A stretch of DNA of 64,000 nucleotides from Pithys albifrons albifrons (taxonomy: Eukaryota; Chordata; Aves; Passeriformes; Thamnophilidae). The position numbers and the translations under genes are program-made. Under the pieces are notes generated by a model that was not told the origin of the DNA, ran no database searches, and saw nothing but the letters and a program-made list of their open reading frames with translations. Below are positions 23,946 to 35,278 of the stretch, one piece after another. Where the stretch lies: the NCBI RefSeq assembly GCF_047495875.1, contig NC_092497.1:78771749-78835748 (forward strand), given 5' to 3'. Within the stretch, counting starts at the first letter, position 1, and every line of letters starts with the position of its first letter.

Positions 23946-24176
23946 TTCCTTTTACTTCAGACTCACAGGAGCTGCAGCGGAGTCTCAGCACAGGGACTAA
24001 CAAACACTGTTGTGTTTGTGCCCCATGGTGCTGGGTTGTACTTCTCAGTTTTGAGGGTTGGGGCTGGTTTCTCTTTGTATCATTGCATTTGTTGTGGTGT
24101 TTTCATTAAATTGTAACTCTGACTTATAATCTCTTTTGTGTTGGATTCACTTCTCCTGATGGTTTACCTTTAAACC
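23946..24176 (+). mobile_element. LTR 3' portion (R/U5-like)
   Basis: Carries a G/T-rich stretch, a TTCATTAAATTGTAACTC polyadenylation region near 24102-24119 and a candidate end AAACCAGCACA at about 24170-24180 (LTRs end in CA). A 15 bp stretch CACAGGAGCTGCAGC (23964-23978) repeats 23448-23462 in the first LTR piece, which suggests either related elements or a duplicated junction. Confidence 0.45.
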
Positions 24177-24269
24177 AGCACAAGTTCCCTGAAAAGGGCA
24201 CTCAAGTTTCCCTCTGATCCATCGAGACTGTTCAGTGAAGGATCCCCATAACAAGACACTGACACACTG

Positions 24270-24768
24270 GTCAGGCACAAGGGTATAGGCTGTTCTAGGG
24301 CACTAAAAGACAAATCAAACACCAAGGATCAAGGAAATCTCCCCACACTAAGGGTTAAGGAAATCTCCCCTTTTCATGTGACAGAGACATTCTCTGTTTC
24401 TCACTCAGCACACCCTCTCCACCATCCCAGGAATGGTCCAGGAGTGATCAAGAACCTTGGAGGAAACGGAGATGGAACAGCTGAGCCCAGCTGACCAAAC
24501 TGTACCATATAACAGCATTCACATCAATAAACCTGGGAAGAAGTTGTTCCTATGCAGACATTACTCAGAGACTGACCATCAGTCTACTGGTGGGAGATGG
24601 TGAGTGATTGCCTTTGCATCCCCTGTTTGTTTGCTTTTCTCTTTCTTTCACTTATTAAACAGCTTTTATCTTGACATACGAGTTTTTCTCACTTTTGCTC
24701 TTCTGGTTCTGTGGTGGTGGTGGAGAATGAGTCGGCAGCTGGTCACTGCTGGCTGAGGTAGCCCACCA
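24270..24768 (+). mobile_element. ERVL-like LTR fragment
   Basis: Has the typical tail of bird ERVL LTRs: TTTCACTTATTAAACAGCTT with ATTAAA at 24654-24659, then TTTTCTCACTTTTGCTCTTC and a G-rich GTGGTGGTGGTGGAGAATGA, ending near GTAGCCCACC. Upstream are AACTGTACCATATAACAG and CATCAATAAACCTGGG. The left boundary is unclear; no duplication was found. Confidence 0.55.
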
Positions 24769-26207
24769 AAAATGTTATTTTTAAGTGCAACTTATACGTA
24801 AAGAAAGACAGGTTGTAACAGCTAAACAAAGAAATCTGCTAAGTGATGTATCTAAAAGGAATATGCAGGTTGCTGATGAGATTGTCAGCACCTACAGTAC
24901 TGTCAACATACCGTCCAAATAATTCTTCAATTTTTGTTTTCTTAAAGCATTGCAGTCTTGCTGTTTCCATAAAATATCGTATCTTCTGAATAACAGCCTT
25001 TCTGCTAACTTCACAATTTCAACATTTAGATTCTTCCTTTCCATGAAAATGAATAGAGTTTGGTCTCTAGGCAACCTCTTAGACTGAGAGTTCTTATATC
25101 ATTCACTTCTAATTATTACTTTTTTCTCATGACATTACCACATTATTTCTTAGTGTTCTTTGTCTGAACAGATTTTATTTTTATCAGTTTCTAATTTATG
25201 ATACTAGGTTAGAAGATCTCATTGTTTACCATATTTTTCTCTTTATTCAGAAATATTGGTGGTTTCCTAGTTATTATTAGAACAGCATGTAGAAATCAGG
25301 TTCTTATTAGTTTTCCTACTGCCAACTGCTTTGTAAATTGCTTTTTGTTTTTTAAAATATGGTTCATGAATTGCAACAAAAAAATACCACCCATTGTGCT
25401 CAATTAAGAGTTTATGAAAATAATTTTGTTTGTTGGACATGTAAGTATACGTGCATCCACTTTTCATCTCAATGTCTTAGGTACTTCCTTGTAAAGTGCA
25501 TCAATACTAGTAAGGTGATGGATATGTTTGCTAATGTCAGGACACACATCTATCTACTGCTGAAAATGGGGGTTTCAGAGAAGGCTTGTGTGATGAAACA
25601 CACAAAAAAATTTCAGTTATTCATTAACTGTAATTATAACATAGTGACAGCATTGAAAGATGAACAAAATCCAAAAAGAGCAGATATTTTGTTTTGCATA
25701 ACTCCCACCAGCAAAATATTTTAATATGTTTAAAAAAAGAAATGTGAGTGTAACCTTTAGGCACACTTGGAAAGCTACAATGCTGAAAAAAAACTTGCTT
25801 GAGTACAGCCTTGAATGCTGGTCTTTTTTTATTAGACATAAAAGTTTTTCCAAGACAACTCGAATATATTATACTTTGGTTTTAGAAGCGCAATGGATTT
25901 TCAACTCCTATAAGTATCAGGAATGGATATTTTTCTTTCAGTTAATATCTCTCAGATCTTACATGCCATTTCTCTAAATGTGCATAATCAGTAAAAAAAG
26001 ACATTCTAGAAAAACAAGTAAATATATATTTCTAGATACCTCTATGGATGAATCTTCAACAGTAATATTACAAGTGCTTTGTTCTTACATGTATTAAGGG
26101 CCCATCTTTCTCACACAACCAATCTATTGCCAAATCCCCATTCACATACAGATTTGTCTCAAATTCTTCAGGAGACCCTATTCCTTTCTTGACTGCTCAG
26201 AAAATGC
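24769..26207. other. No recognisable gene or repeat
   Basis: AT-rich. Overlapping frames on both strands around 25359-25853 (up to 121 codons) have no motifs and overlap each other, so they are treated as chance. Confidence 0.55.
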
Positions 26208-26825
26208 CCTTCTGCTTTGGCTTGAAAACTTGGAAAAATGTCAAGTATAAACCAAAGTGTTAAAGCCCTGTATTCCTGCCCCTCACTGAGAAAAGGGAGA
26301 GAAAAAAACCTGGAAAACTTCAACTTAAACTTAACTAACTTATCTATTTACATGAAAGAGGGAAAATTAAATGTATAACACACCCCCACAAAAGTTAGAA
26401 ATAACAAACAATAACTCCCCACTCCCCATCGAACACAAATCTCACTATTTTAGCTATAAATCTCCCGAGGAACAGACACAAACAAAGAGAAAACTAAGAA
26501 TAAATATTTTACTTCCTTAAGATAACATGGTTGTAAATCAGCACTGGGCCTAGTCCTCTCATCCCTCCCAGGATGGCACAGTGCATCCCTCCCAGGACAG
26601 CACAGTGCATCCTTACCAGGACCACTGCTATGAAGGAACTGGGCTAAGCCCCTCCTACACCTGCTTTTATATTTGAGATGGTGTCAGAATACGGTACGGA
26701 ATACCACTGGCAAGTAGAAATCGGCTGTCAGCTTGCCTGACCCAGCCCAAGTCAGATGATAATTCAATGCCTTCCCTAACACTAAAGCCTAAACCTAGGC
26801 CTAAAACTAAACCCAGGACACCTTC
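26208..26825 (-). mobile_element. Solo LTR with 5 bp duplications
   Basis: The LTR itself is 26213-26820, in reverse. Read on the minus strand it starts TGTCCTGGGTTTAG and ends in CAAGCCAAAGCA, so it has the TG...CA ends of a retroviral LTR. The perfect 5 bp repeat CCTTC lies at 26208-26212 and 26821-26825. Inside, CTGTCAGCTTGCCTGACCCA and CAGAATACGGTACGGAATAC (plus strand) match the group seen at 34700, 52324 and 56256. Five-base duplications fit ERVL or related classes. No internal gag or pol sequence flanks it, so it is a solo LTR left after recombination. Confidence 0.85.
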
Positions 26826-27261
26826 TTACTGAAGAAAGAGGTTGTACACCCTCTGTACAGTATATACTCTCTAAATAGCTGAGTTAATTGAAATACATGA
26901 AAATTAAAGAATATTTAATAGAAAGTACCACTTATGGCAATATTCTTCCAAACAGACTGCTCTTATGTATCTTAATGCCTACGGCAAATAACAGAGACAA
27001 ATAGAGAAGGCTACTGATTAATAACTTGTAACTGCTAACGAATAGGTTATTTGGTCTGTGAATGAGCTGTATGTGTTCCGATATTAAATTAGACCTACAA
27101 TTAGAGCAATATTATATTTTTCTGTGTTTTTTAGATTGCTTAGAATTATGTCATGCAGTATAATTAGATACTGTTCTCGTGGACTTTAGCTCAATAATTC
27201 TATAATTTCTTCACAGAATAAAGTTTTATGAAAATTAAATTTTTTGACTACATTGTGAAAA

Positions 27262-28856
27262 ATCACAGAATCATAAAACTGTAGAATATCTCAAGTCAGA
27301 AGGGACCCACAAGGATTCAGATTCAGGCTTATCACAGAACAGCCTAAAACTAAACCAATATGATTAAAAGCATTATCCTGTTGCTTCTTGAAATCTAACA
27401 GTCTTGATGGCATGACCACTTGCCTGCGGAGTCTGTTCCTAAGGTCCGGTCTGGGTTTCCCCTGATGCAACTTCATTCTATTTCTTCATGTCCTGTCACT
27501 CCAGAGAGAGGAGATTAGAGTCTTCACCTCTGTTTTACCCCTGAAGAAAGCTTTAGGTTGCCATGAGATCACCCTGAGAAGCCTTTTCTTCAAACTGAAC
27601 AAAGTGACCTCAGCCACTCCTTGTCTTTCCCTTGAGACCTGTCATCATCTTGGTCACCCTCCTGCAGACACATTCTAATATTCTGATGTCCTGCTTATAT
27701 TTTGATGCTCACCAGTGCAGAGCCGCACAATCACCTCCCTTGACCCATTGATCTTCCTTTGCCTTATGCACCCTAGGACATGGTTGGCCCTTTTGGCTAC
27801 CAGGACACACTTCTAACTCATATTTAACTTCCCATCAATTTAAGCACCCATATTTCTTTCCATGGGGCTTCTCTTGAGCCTCTTAAACCCCACTCTGTAT
27901 TTATAAGCAGAATTACCCCATTCCAGGTGAAGAATCTGGCATTTGCTTGTGTTAAATTGCATGAGGGTGATTGTCCAGCTTTCCAGTATATCCAGATCTC
28001 TCTGTAAGGCTTCTGTACCCTCAAAGGATTCCATAGCTTTTCCTCATTTCATATCATTGGTTAACTTACTGAAGACATATTCAATTCCTATGTCCAGATC
28101 ATTTATAAAAACATTAAAGGGCGCTGGCCCTAAAAGTTGAGCTCTGGGGAACCCCATTTGTGACTGGCTACCAGTCTGGTGTAACTCCCCTTACAATAAG
28201 CCTTTGGACTGGACCCATCCACCAGTTGTTCACCCAGTGCTTTATGGACAAATCTAACTGTACACTGGACATTTTATTCAGAAGGATGCCATGAGAGACA
28301 TTACCAAAAGTTTTGCTAAAATCACAAACCACCACATCTTGATCACCTAGATGGGTGGCCCTGTCATAAAAGGAAGTTAGGCAAGCAAGATTTTGCCATT
28401 GTGAACTCAAGCTGGCTGTGACTAGCAGTGACTGCATTGTCTCTCAAGTACTTGTCAATAACTCCCAGAATAACAGCCTCTACAATTGTGACAGGCACTG
28501 AGGTGAGACTGGCAGGCCTATAAGTACCAAGGTCTACTTTTTTACCCTTCTTGAAAACTGGGACAACCTTTGCCAGCTGCCAGACAACTGGGATCTCTCC
28601 AGACTCCCAAAACCATTGAAAATAATAGCAAAAGGTCTCACAATGACATCAGGCATCTCTTTCAGTACCCCGGGATAAATCTCACTGGAGCTTATAGACT
28701 TAGATACTCCCAGCTGGAGAAGCAAGTCTTGAACAATTTCAGAGTCATCTGGGAGTTTATCAACCCCCAGTCATAGTCTTCCAGCTCAAGACTTCAGGGG
28801 TTCAAGGGTTCATCATCAATGTTACAGAGGCAAAGAAAGAATTGAATAGTTTTCAT
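27262..28856 (-). mobile_element. Old CR1 LINE, RT to 3' end
   Basis: The low end shows the CR1 3' terminus in reverse (AATCACAGAATCATAAAACT). Read in reverse, it then runs through the C-terminal and RT regions, including FYDRATHLGD, VVCDFSKTFGNVSHGILL (RT motif A area) and VNNWWMGPVQRLIVRGVT at 28168-28437. The high end fades out near 28856 in the pre-RT linker (GGCAAAGAAAGAATTGAATA). More diverged than the copy at 16722-19327, with many stops. It belongs to a different, older CR1 subfamily judging from its 3' sequence. Confidence 0.8.
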
Positions 28857-30270
28857 GTGAAAGTATAGACTTAAGTAATGGGCTGGGTTACTTCAACTTG
28901 TTACTTTGAATTACCTTGATGTTTTTGACATATATCTTGATTTCAGATTCTTTTTGTGAAATGAAACTGTCAGTGGTACTGGATCATACTACTGCATAGT
29001 TGAGCTTGGAAGTGCCTCACCATAACATGTTAATGTCTTTTAGCTGTTATGAAAATTGTCTTCTCTCACAGCTTCTCTACAGAGATAGCTGGTCTTAGGA
29101 TATTATCAAGACAACAAAAGTTCAGGAAGTGTTGTCTTACAGCAATTTGAGACAGTAATTTTGGTTTTATACTCTAAAAAGTTTGTGTTTAAATGATGTT
29201 AAAATGTACTTTTTTCCTGACAACCAAATCCACCTTTTATTGACCCTGACTAATTCAATACAAAATGATGTCTTTTCATCTGCAACTTAGGGAATGATGT
29301 TTTCAAACATTTGTCTGAAAACTGATGGACTCATAATTTTATCCATGTTTGCAGTTAATAAAATCCCTTCAGTGCAGGCATATACACTATGAGTAATAAT
29401 CCTACCTTATTATTCTCACAATAGTTTTAGAAAAATGTGCTTTTGAGAGGCATACTAATGCCTTCTGGAAAGCAGTTTTGGACAATATACACCACTTAGC
29501 AACAAAGAGCAATTCTCCAATTTTCCTTCTAAGCCAAAACCAGAATAAAAACAAATATGCATTTGCATATCACAGCAACCAATTTGCATCAAGAGTGTAC
29601 AGGAGAAACAACTCAGGTACATTTATCACTGCATTAACATTTTTGCTTGTTTCCTTTTCTCTGTCTGAAGAGAAAGTATAATTAGGGCTGGTAAGTTCCT
29701 GAATAATTTACTTTGAAAATCTCTTATAGACAGAAATGAGCAATTTCAGCAGGTTACTGAGAGGACTTTCATTTTAATGTGCAGGTCAGGACAGAACAAA
29801 ACTCGTAAAATAAGAAACACTGTAAATGGTGAGAAATCAAGTCAAGGGATACAATGTAAGAATTAAACACAAGGTAGAGGACAGAATCCAGCACATATTT
29901 TAGGTATCTTCAACAATAATTGGGATATTAAAAGAGATTCTTATGTGCTCTATCCAGATCTCTGTGTTTCTTTAGCAAATAATATCAAAACTGGAAGACA
30001 GTATTTTGTTTAGGGACAATAGGGATAGCTCTCAGTATAAAAGAAGTGTCAGGAAAATCTATAAATCTTCCAGGTTCAGAGAAAGACTTAAAATTGCAAG
30101 CTTATTTCTTTGTTAGTTTGTTGTTTTCTTGGGGGTTTTTTTCCTCTCTTCATATTATAATTAAGATGAATAATGATTACAGGCTATGGGAATGATAGAC
30201 ATTACCATTTCTATGAATTATCAAGTGAAGGAAATAAACATCTTACTCTAGTAGAGAAAAATATCACATC
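28857..30270. other. No recognisable gene or repeat
   Basis: AT-rich DNA between the CR1 and the RTE LINE. Only short chance frames are present. Confidence 0.55.
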
Positions 30271-30702
30271 CGTGGCAGATGAACCTTAGGAGTAAAGGGT
30301 GGGGCCAGTTCTGCGCACGCTGTGCCTCACCTAAAAAATCCATTGCACAGGCTTGAAGGGTTCACCCACATTGCAAAGCTCTGTAGCGACAGGTGAGGGT
30401 CGAAACAGCAGGTGATAGGAAGCAGCTGGAAGCCGCAGACCCAACCCTGAAAGGCGGTTCAGGATATGGGTCATTAGAGACTTGACCCCGGAGATGACAG
30501 TCTCTTGCGGCAGCATCCTGAATGACCAAGCAGCCTTTTCTAGCGACAGCACTGCTTGCTCCACACGGAGAGGGGCCTAGCAAAGGTGGCCTAAACAAAG
30601 CTCATCTCCACACCCGGCTGGATAACCGCGGCCAACCGGCATCTTCCATGCGGTCAAACTAAAACAAAGAGATTTCAAAGGCATACACCTGCCTGCAAAG
30701 GT
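30271..30702 (+). other. RTE LINE 5' region shared with the SINEs
   Basis: The first 105 bp (30272-30375), with GTGGCAGATGAACCTTAGGA, AGGGTGGGGCCAGTTCTGCG, TGTGCCTCACCTAAAAAATC and TTCACCCACA, are shared with the bodies of the three 5S-headed SINEs. The rest (30376-30702) is unique here, GC-rich with several CpG sites, and probably 5' UTR. The ORF frame is open from just after a TAA at 30592-30594, so the protein may start upstream of 30703. Confidence 0.8.
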
Positions 30703-33700
30703 GTGCTCAAACTAACACTCGCATGTTGGAACATCAGAACCGTGCTTGATACTGGGGATAGTGGACGTCCTGAGCGTCATTCTGCTCTAATTGCCCATGA
30801 ACTGTCACGGCTCAACATTGACATTGCTGCTCTCAGTGAAGTTCGTCTTCATGAGGAAGGCAGCCTTAAAGAACATGGTGCTGGCTACACACTCTACTGG
30901 TCAGGCAAACCCAAAACCAAAAGACACCTTTCAGGAGTTGCCTTCATGATTAAAAACTCCATTGCCTCCAAACTTGACAATCTGCCGACAGGTCACTCCG
31001 ATTGCATTATGCCCTTACGCCTCCCTCTACACAACAAGCAACATGTTGTTCTTTTTAGCGTATATGCCCCAACTCTGCAAGCTGACCCAGCTGAAAAAGA
31101 CAAATTCAACACTGACCTGCGCCGCCTCACCCAAAATGTTCCTGCAGATGATAAGATCATAATCCTTGGTGACTTCAACGCCAGAGTAGGTAAGAATTCT
31201 GAAGCCTGGAAAGGAGTCCTGGGCAAGCATGGCGTTGGAAACTGCAACGACAACGGACGCCTCCTGCTAGAGTTTTGTGCAGAGCAGCAGCTCACCATCA
31301 CCAACACTATCTTTCAACAGAAAGACAGCCTGAAGACAACCTGGATGCATCCTTGATCCAAGCACTGGCACCTCACTGACTATATCTTAGTACAACAGAG
31401 AAATGTCAGTGATGTCCATCATACTCGAGTGATGCCGAGTGCAGAATGTCAAACAGATCATCGCCTTGTGCACTGCAAACTTAACCTCCACTTCAAGCCC
31501 AAACCAAAGAGAGGCGGCATTCCGAGGAGGAGGCTCCAAGTCATCATTCTTCAAACAGCCACAGTGAGAGACAGCTTCCAGGTAAACCTTCAAACTAGAC
31601 TTAAAGATAATCACATAGATCCCTCTCCTGAAGCGCTTTGGCAACATATTATAAGTTGCATCCTGCAGTCCTCTGAAGAGTCCCTAGGGTTCTCCTCCAA
31701 GAAAAACAAAGACTGGTTTGATGAGAACAATCAAGAGATCCAGGAATTGCTGAAGAAGAAGAGAACTGCTCACCAAGCACACCTTGCTCAGCCATCTTGC
31801 CATATAAAAAAAGCCGCCTTTTGTCTTGCATGCAGTGAGCTCCAACAGAAACTTCGAGACATCCAGAACAAATGGTGGCTCGACCTAGCAGAAAAGATGC
31901 AACTATGCGCAGATTTGGGTGACCAAAGAGGATTCTATGAGGCCCTGAAAGCAGTCTACAGACCCACACACCAGGTTCAAAGCCCCCTACTCAGTGCAGA
32001 TGGTCAAATGCTTCTAACAGGTAAAACCTCCATCCTGAACCGATGGTCTGAGCACTTTCAGACTCTCTTCAGTGCCAGCCGTGTAGTCCAAGGCTCAGCA
32101 ATTCAGCACATTACACAACAACCGGTGAAACATGAACTGGATGCAGCCCCTACTATGGGAGAGATACTCAAGGCCATACAACAGGTGAAAACTGGCAAGG
32201 CAGCTGGGGTTGATGGAATTCCACCTGAAATCTGGAAGCATGGAGGTCAAGCACTCCATGCCAAATTACACGAGCTTGTTGTGCGTTGCTCGGAACAAGG
32301 GGAACTACCACCGGATCTCAGTGACACAGTCATCATCACCCTGTACAAGAAGAAAGGAGAAAAATCAGACTGCTCAAATTACCGAGGTATTACTTTGCTC
32401 TCCATTGCTGGTAAAATCCTTGCAAGAATACTTCTGAACAGATTAGTACCCACTATTGCAGAAGATCTTCTACCTGAAAGCCAGTGTGGTTTCAGAGCCA
32501 ATAGGAGCACCACAGACATGGTGTTTGTTCTCAGGCAACTGCAAGAGAAGTGTAAAGAACAGAACAAAAGTCTCTATGTAACCTTCGTTGACCTCACCAA
32601 AGCTTTCGACACTGTGAGCAGAAAAGGCCTGTGGCAGATCTTAGAACATTTCGGACGTCCCCCCAAGTTCCTCAAAATGATCATCCTGCTACATGAGGAT
32701 CAGCGTGGACAAGTCAGATATGGCGATGCACTCTCTGAGCCCTTTCCAATAACCAATGGTGTGAAACAAGGTTGCGTTCTTGCACCAACTCTATTCACAA
32801 TCTTCTTCAGCATGATGCTCCAAAGAGCCACGGCAGACCTTGGTGAAGAAAACGGCATCTACATCCGATATCGTACCGATGGAAGCCCATTCAACCTAAG
32901 GCAACTGAAGGCCCACACCAAGACCCTGAATCACCTTGTCCGTGAGCTGCTTTTTGCTGATGATGCCGCCCTTGTTGCTCACACAGAAGCAGCTCTGCAG
33001 CGCTTCACATCCTGCTTTGCAGAGGCTGATGAGCTTTTTGGGCTGGAAGTCAGCCTGAAGAAGACGGAAGTTCTCTACCAACCTGCACCTCAAGAAGTCT
33101 TCCATCATCCTCACATCACCATAGGCAATTCAGAGCTTAAGTCAGTCCAGCAGTTCACCTATCTGGGAAGTATCATTTCCTCAGACGGTAAGATCGACAA
33201 AGAGGTAGACAACAGGTTAACAAAGGCATACAGAGCCTTCGGAAAACTCCATAAAAGAGTCTGGTCCAATAAACATCCAAAGAAAAGTACAAAGATTAGT
33301 GTCTACAGAGCCATTGTACTGTCTACTCTTTTATATGGGTCTGAATCATGGGTCATCTATCGCCACCACCTGCAGCTTCTGGAACGCTTCCATCAGCGCT
33401 GCCTCCGTTCAATCCTAAACATCCACTGGTCTGATTACGTGACCAATGTGTCTGTTCTAGTACAGGCAGGGGTCAGCAGTATCGAGGCCATGCTGATGAG
33501 AACACAGCTGCGCTGGGCAGGGCACGTCTCCAGGATGGAGGATCACCGCCTTCCGAAGATTGTGCTCTATGGTGAACTCGCCACCGGCTGCTGCAAGAGA
33601 GGAGCCTCAAAGAAGAGATACAAGGACTGCCTGAAACAACACCTCAGCCTTGGCCACATTGACTGCCACCAATGGTCCACTCTGGCCTCCAATCGGGATT

Positions 33701-33903
33701 CGTGGAGACACACCATTCACGACGCTGCTGCTTCCTTTGAGAATGCACAGAGAGTCAGTCTGGAGGAGAAAAGACAACGCAGACAGAACCGTTCCTTGCC
33801 AATGTCACCTAGGGAGACGTTCCACTGTGCCTTTTGTGACCGGACCTGCCTATCCCGTATCGGCCTTTTTAGCCACCAGCACGCTTGCAGCAAGCGTGGG
33901 TAG
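30703..33903 (+). pseudogene. RTE endonuclease-reverse transcriptase ORF, one internal stop
   Basis: The encoded protein would nick DNA and copy the element RNA by target-primed reverse transcription. Part 1 (30703-31356) is the apurinic-like endonuclease: LACWNIRTV (Asn), IAALSEVRLHEEGS (Glu), LGDFNARVGK (Asp and Asn), ending in TTWMHP at a TGA (31354-31356). The same frame continues with SKHWHLTDYI and TDHRLVHCKL (catalytic Asp-His). From the Met at 31429 it runs 824 codons: AAGVDGIPPEIW, NYRGITLLSIAGKIL, YVTFVDLTKAFDTV (motif A, Asp about 388), GVKQGCVLAPTLFTIFF, ELLFADDAALVAH (FADD at 509-512) and a zinc finger C800-x2-C803-x12-H816-x3-C820. The TGA sits where relatives have an Arg codon, consistent with a CpG C-to-T change. 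The GTG at 30703 is only a possible start; the true N-terminus is uncertain. Hosts' gene predictions often mislabel such ORFs as craniofacial development protein 2-like. Confidence 0.9.
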
Positions 33904-33943
33904 TGCCCTTCTCAAATCTTCGTTTGCAAAGCCTGGCCATGAA
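33898..33943 (+). other. RTE LINE 3' tail shared with the SINEs
   Basis: The tail from GGGTAGTGCCCTTCTCAAAT through CTTCGTTTGCAAAGCCTGGC is matched by the ends of the SINEs at 13922 and 38112, and partly by that at 11371. In LINE/SINE partnerships the shared 3' tail is the part that the LINE RT recognises. Confidence 0.85.
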
Positions 33944-34694
33944 TTAAAAAAGAAAACCCACGTGGTTTTAGAAGAGCACATTTGAGGAACAGGGGCAGGG
34001 ATTTCACTCTATATCCTCCTTGGGTAAGGAGGGCATTTATCAATAAATGAAATAATTCTTCTTGAGGGATTCCTTCTTATTTACACTGTGTGGTTAGAAG
34101 TGTCTTAGCAAATAGAGGGCAAACCAGTGAACTTCTACTGCATTTAGTTGAATAAAGACTGTACATTTCTGTCTACCAGAAATGGAGTTTAAGGGATAAA
34201 ATCTAACCAGCAATGATGAGTGAAAGTGTACACCCAATCAAAGTGTGCACAGCTTCACCAAAGAAATGTTGTTAAGGCATCTGATATCCCTGAAATTGGC
34301 CTTAAAAGAATGGCACAAAAGGCAACTGTGAGTGTGCTTGGCACTACTGTGCTTCAGCAGAGAGTTCAGGAGCTTCCAGCTTTCAGCAGCGAGGTATTGG
34401 GAGAGGTCAGTAAAACATCTTTGACAAAGATTTGGAGAGTGAGCCTGTTCTTAGTACTCTTGACAGGATAATTCCTCACAGTGCAGACTGCAGATGTAGA
34501 GAAGATGCTCACACTGGTATATTCTTTTGCTGATATAACGTTGTAGGGCCTTTCAATATGTAGCTATGTATGTGTACTTATCTACATATATAGAGACAGA
34601 TGTAGGCATGTAGTGTATGATATTCTCACTTATGAAACTGGGTAGAAAATATAGAGAACCTTGGGGAAAAAAAAAAGCCAAAAATAAAAGCAAT
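33944..34694. other. No recognisable gene or repeat
   Basis: AT-rich, with a TA/TG-rich patch near 34555-34600 and a short poly-A at 34665-34675. Nothing was assigned. Confidence 0.55.
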
Positions 34695-35278
34695 GTCTTT
34701 GTGACGGGTTTAGCCAGGCCAAGATTTAGGCTTTAATTTCAGAGTAGGCCTCAAATTGTCAGCAGACTTGAGGTGGGCCAGGCCAGTTGTCAGCTGATTT
34801 CTACTGGACAATGGTATGGAATACCATATTCTGACATCATGTCAAATATAAATACAGTAGAGCAGGAGGAGTTCTCTCAGTTCCTGATGACTGTGGTGCT
34901 AAGTGGTGCTCTGTGCTGCTCTGCTGATTAGGCCCAGTACCGACTCACTGCTATGTTATGTACAGGAAAGGAAAATGTTTATTTTAGTTTTCTCTACTTG
35001 GGTGTGTCCCTCAGGGGATTGAGTTCTTTTGGGTGATTTGTTGCTAGAATGGTGGGATTTGTGTTCAGTGGGGAGTGGGATGTTATTGTTTGTTATTTCT
35101 AACTTGTGTTGATGTGTGTTATATTGTAGTCTTCTTTTAATTTTCTCTTTTCTGTATAAATATATAAACCACTTTCAAGTTTTAGAATTTTTTCTTCTCC
35201 CTTTTCTTGTCAGGGGCAGGGAAGCTTTGACTCTGTATTGAGCAGTTGGCATTTTGCATCTTAACTAAATACACTCTT
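34695..35278 (+). mobile_element. Solo LTR (ERVL-like group)
   Basis: The LTR is 34700-35273. It begins TGTGACGGGTTTAGCC and ends near ACTAAATACA, flanked by GTCTT (34695-34699) and CTCTT (35274-35278), 4 of 5 bases alike, as expected for an aged 5 bp duplication. It shares GTCAGCTGATTTCTACTGGA, TATGGAATACCATATTCTGA and GCAGTTGGCATTTTG with other LTRs here. A CRE-like TGACATCA is at 34832-34839. No proviral interior is present. Confidence 0.8.

Larger units (their letters stand above)
30271..33943 (+). mobile_element. RTE-type LINE, nearly full length
   Basis: About 3.7 kb: a GC-rich 5' region (30271-30700), a single long ORF (30703-33903) with one in-frame stop, and a very short 3' tail (TGCCCTTCTCAAATCTTCGT to GCCTGGCCATGA) ending near 33943 without a long poly-A. 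One ORF of about 1070 codons with endonuclease then RT, a short 3' UTR and a length near 3.3-3.7 kb fit the RTE clade (which includes BovB and the bird AviRTE elements). GC content and codon use differ visibly from the AT-rich flanks. The 5' start is set by homology with SINE bodies that begins at about 30272. No convincing target-site duplication was found, so the element may be slightly 5'-truncated. Confidence 0.88.

Noticed and set aside
25359..25853. Overlapping frames of up to 121 codons on both strands
   Set aside because: AT-rich sequence with no motif, mutual overlap and no coding signature.
31429..33903. A host protein-coding gene of 824 codons (craniofacial development protein 2-like)
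   Set aside because: The product is an RT with FADD box preceded in frame by an APE-type endonuclease; that name is a frequent mis-annotation of RTE-type LINE ORFs.
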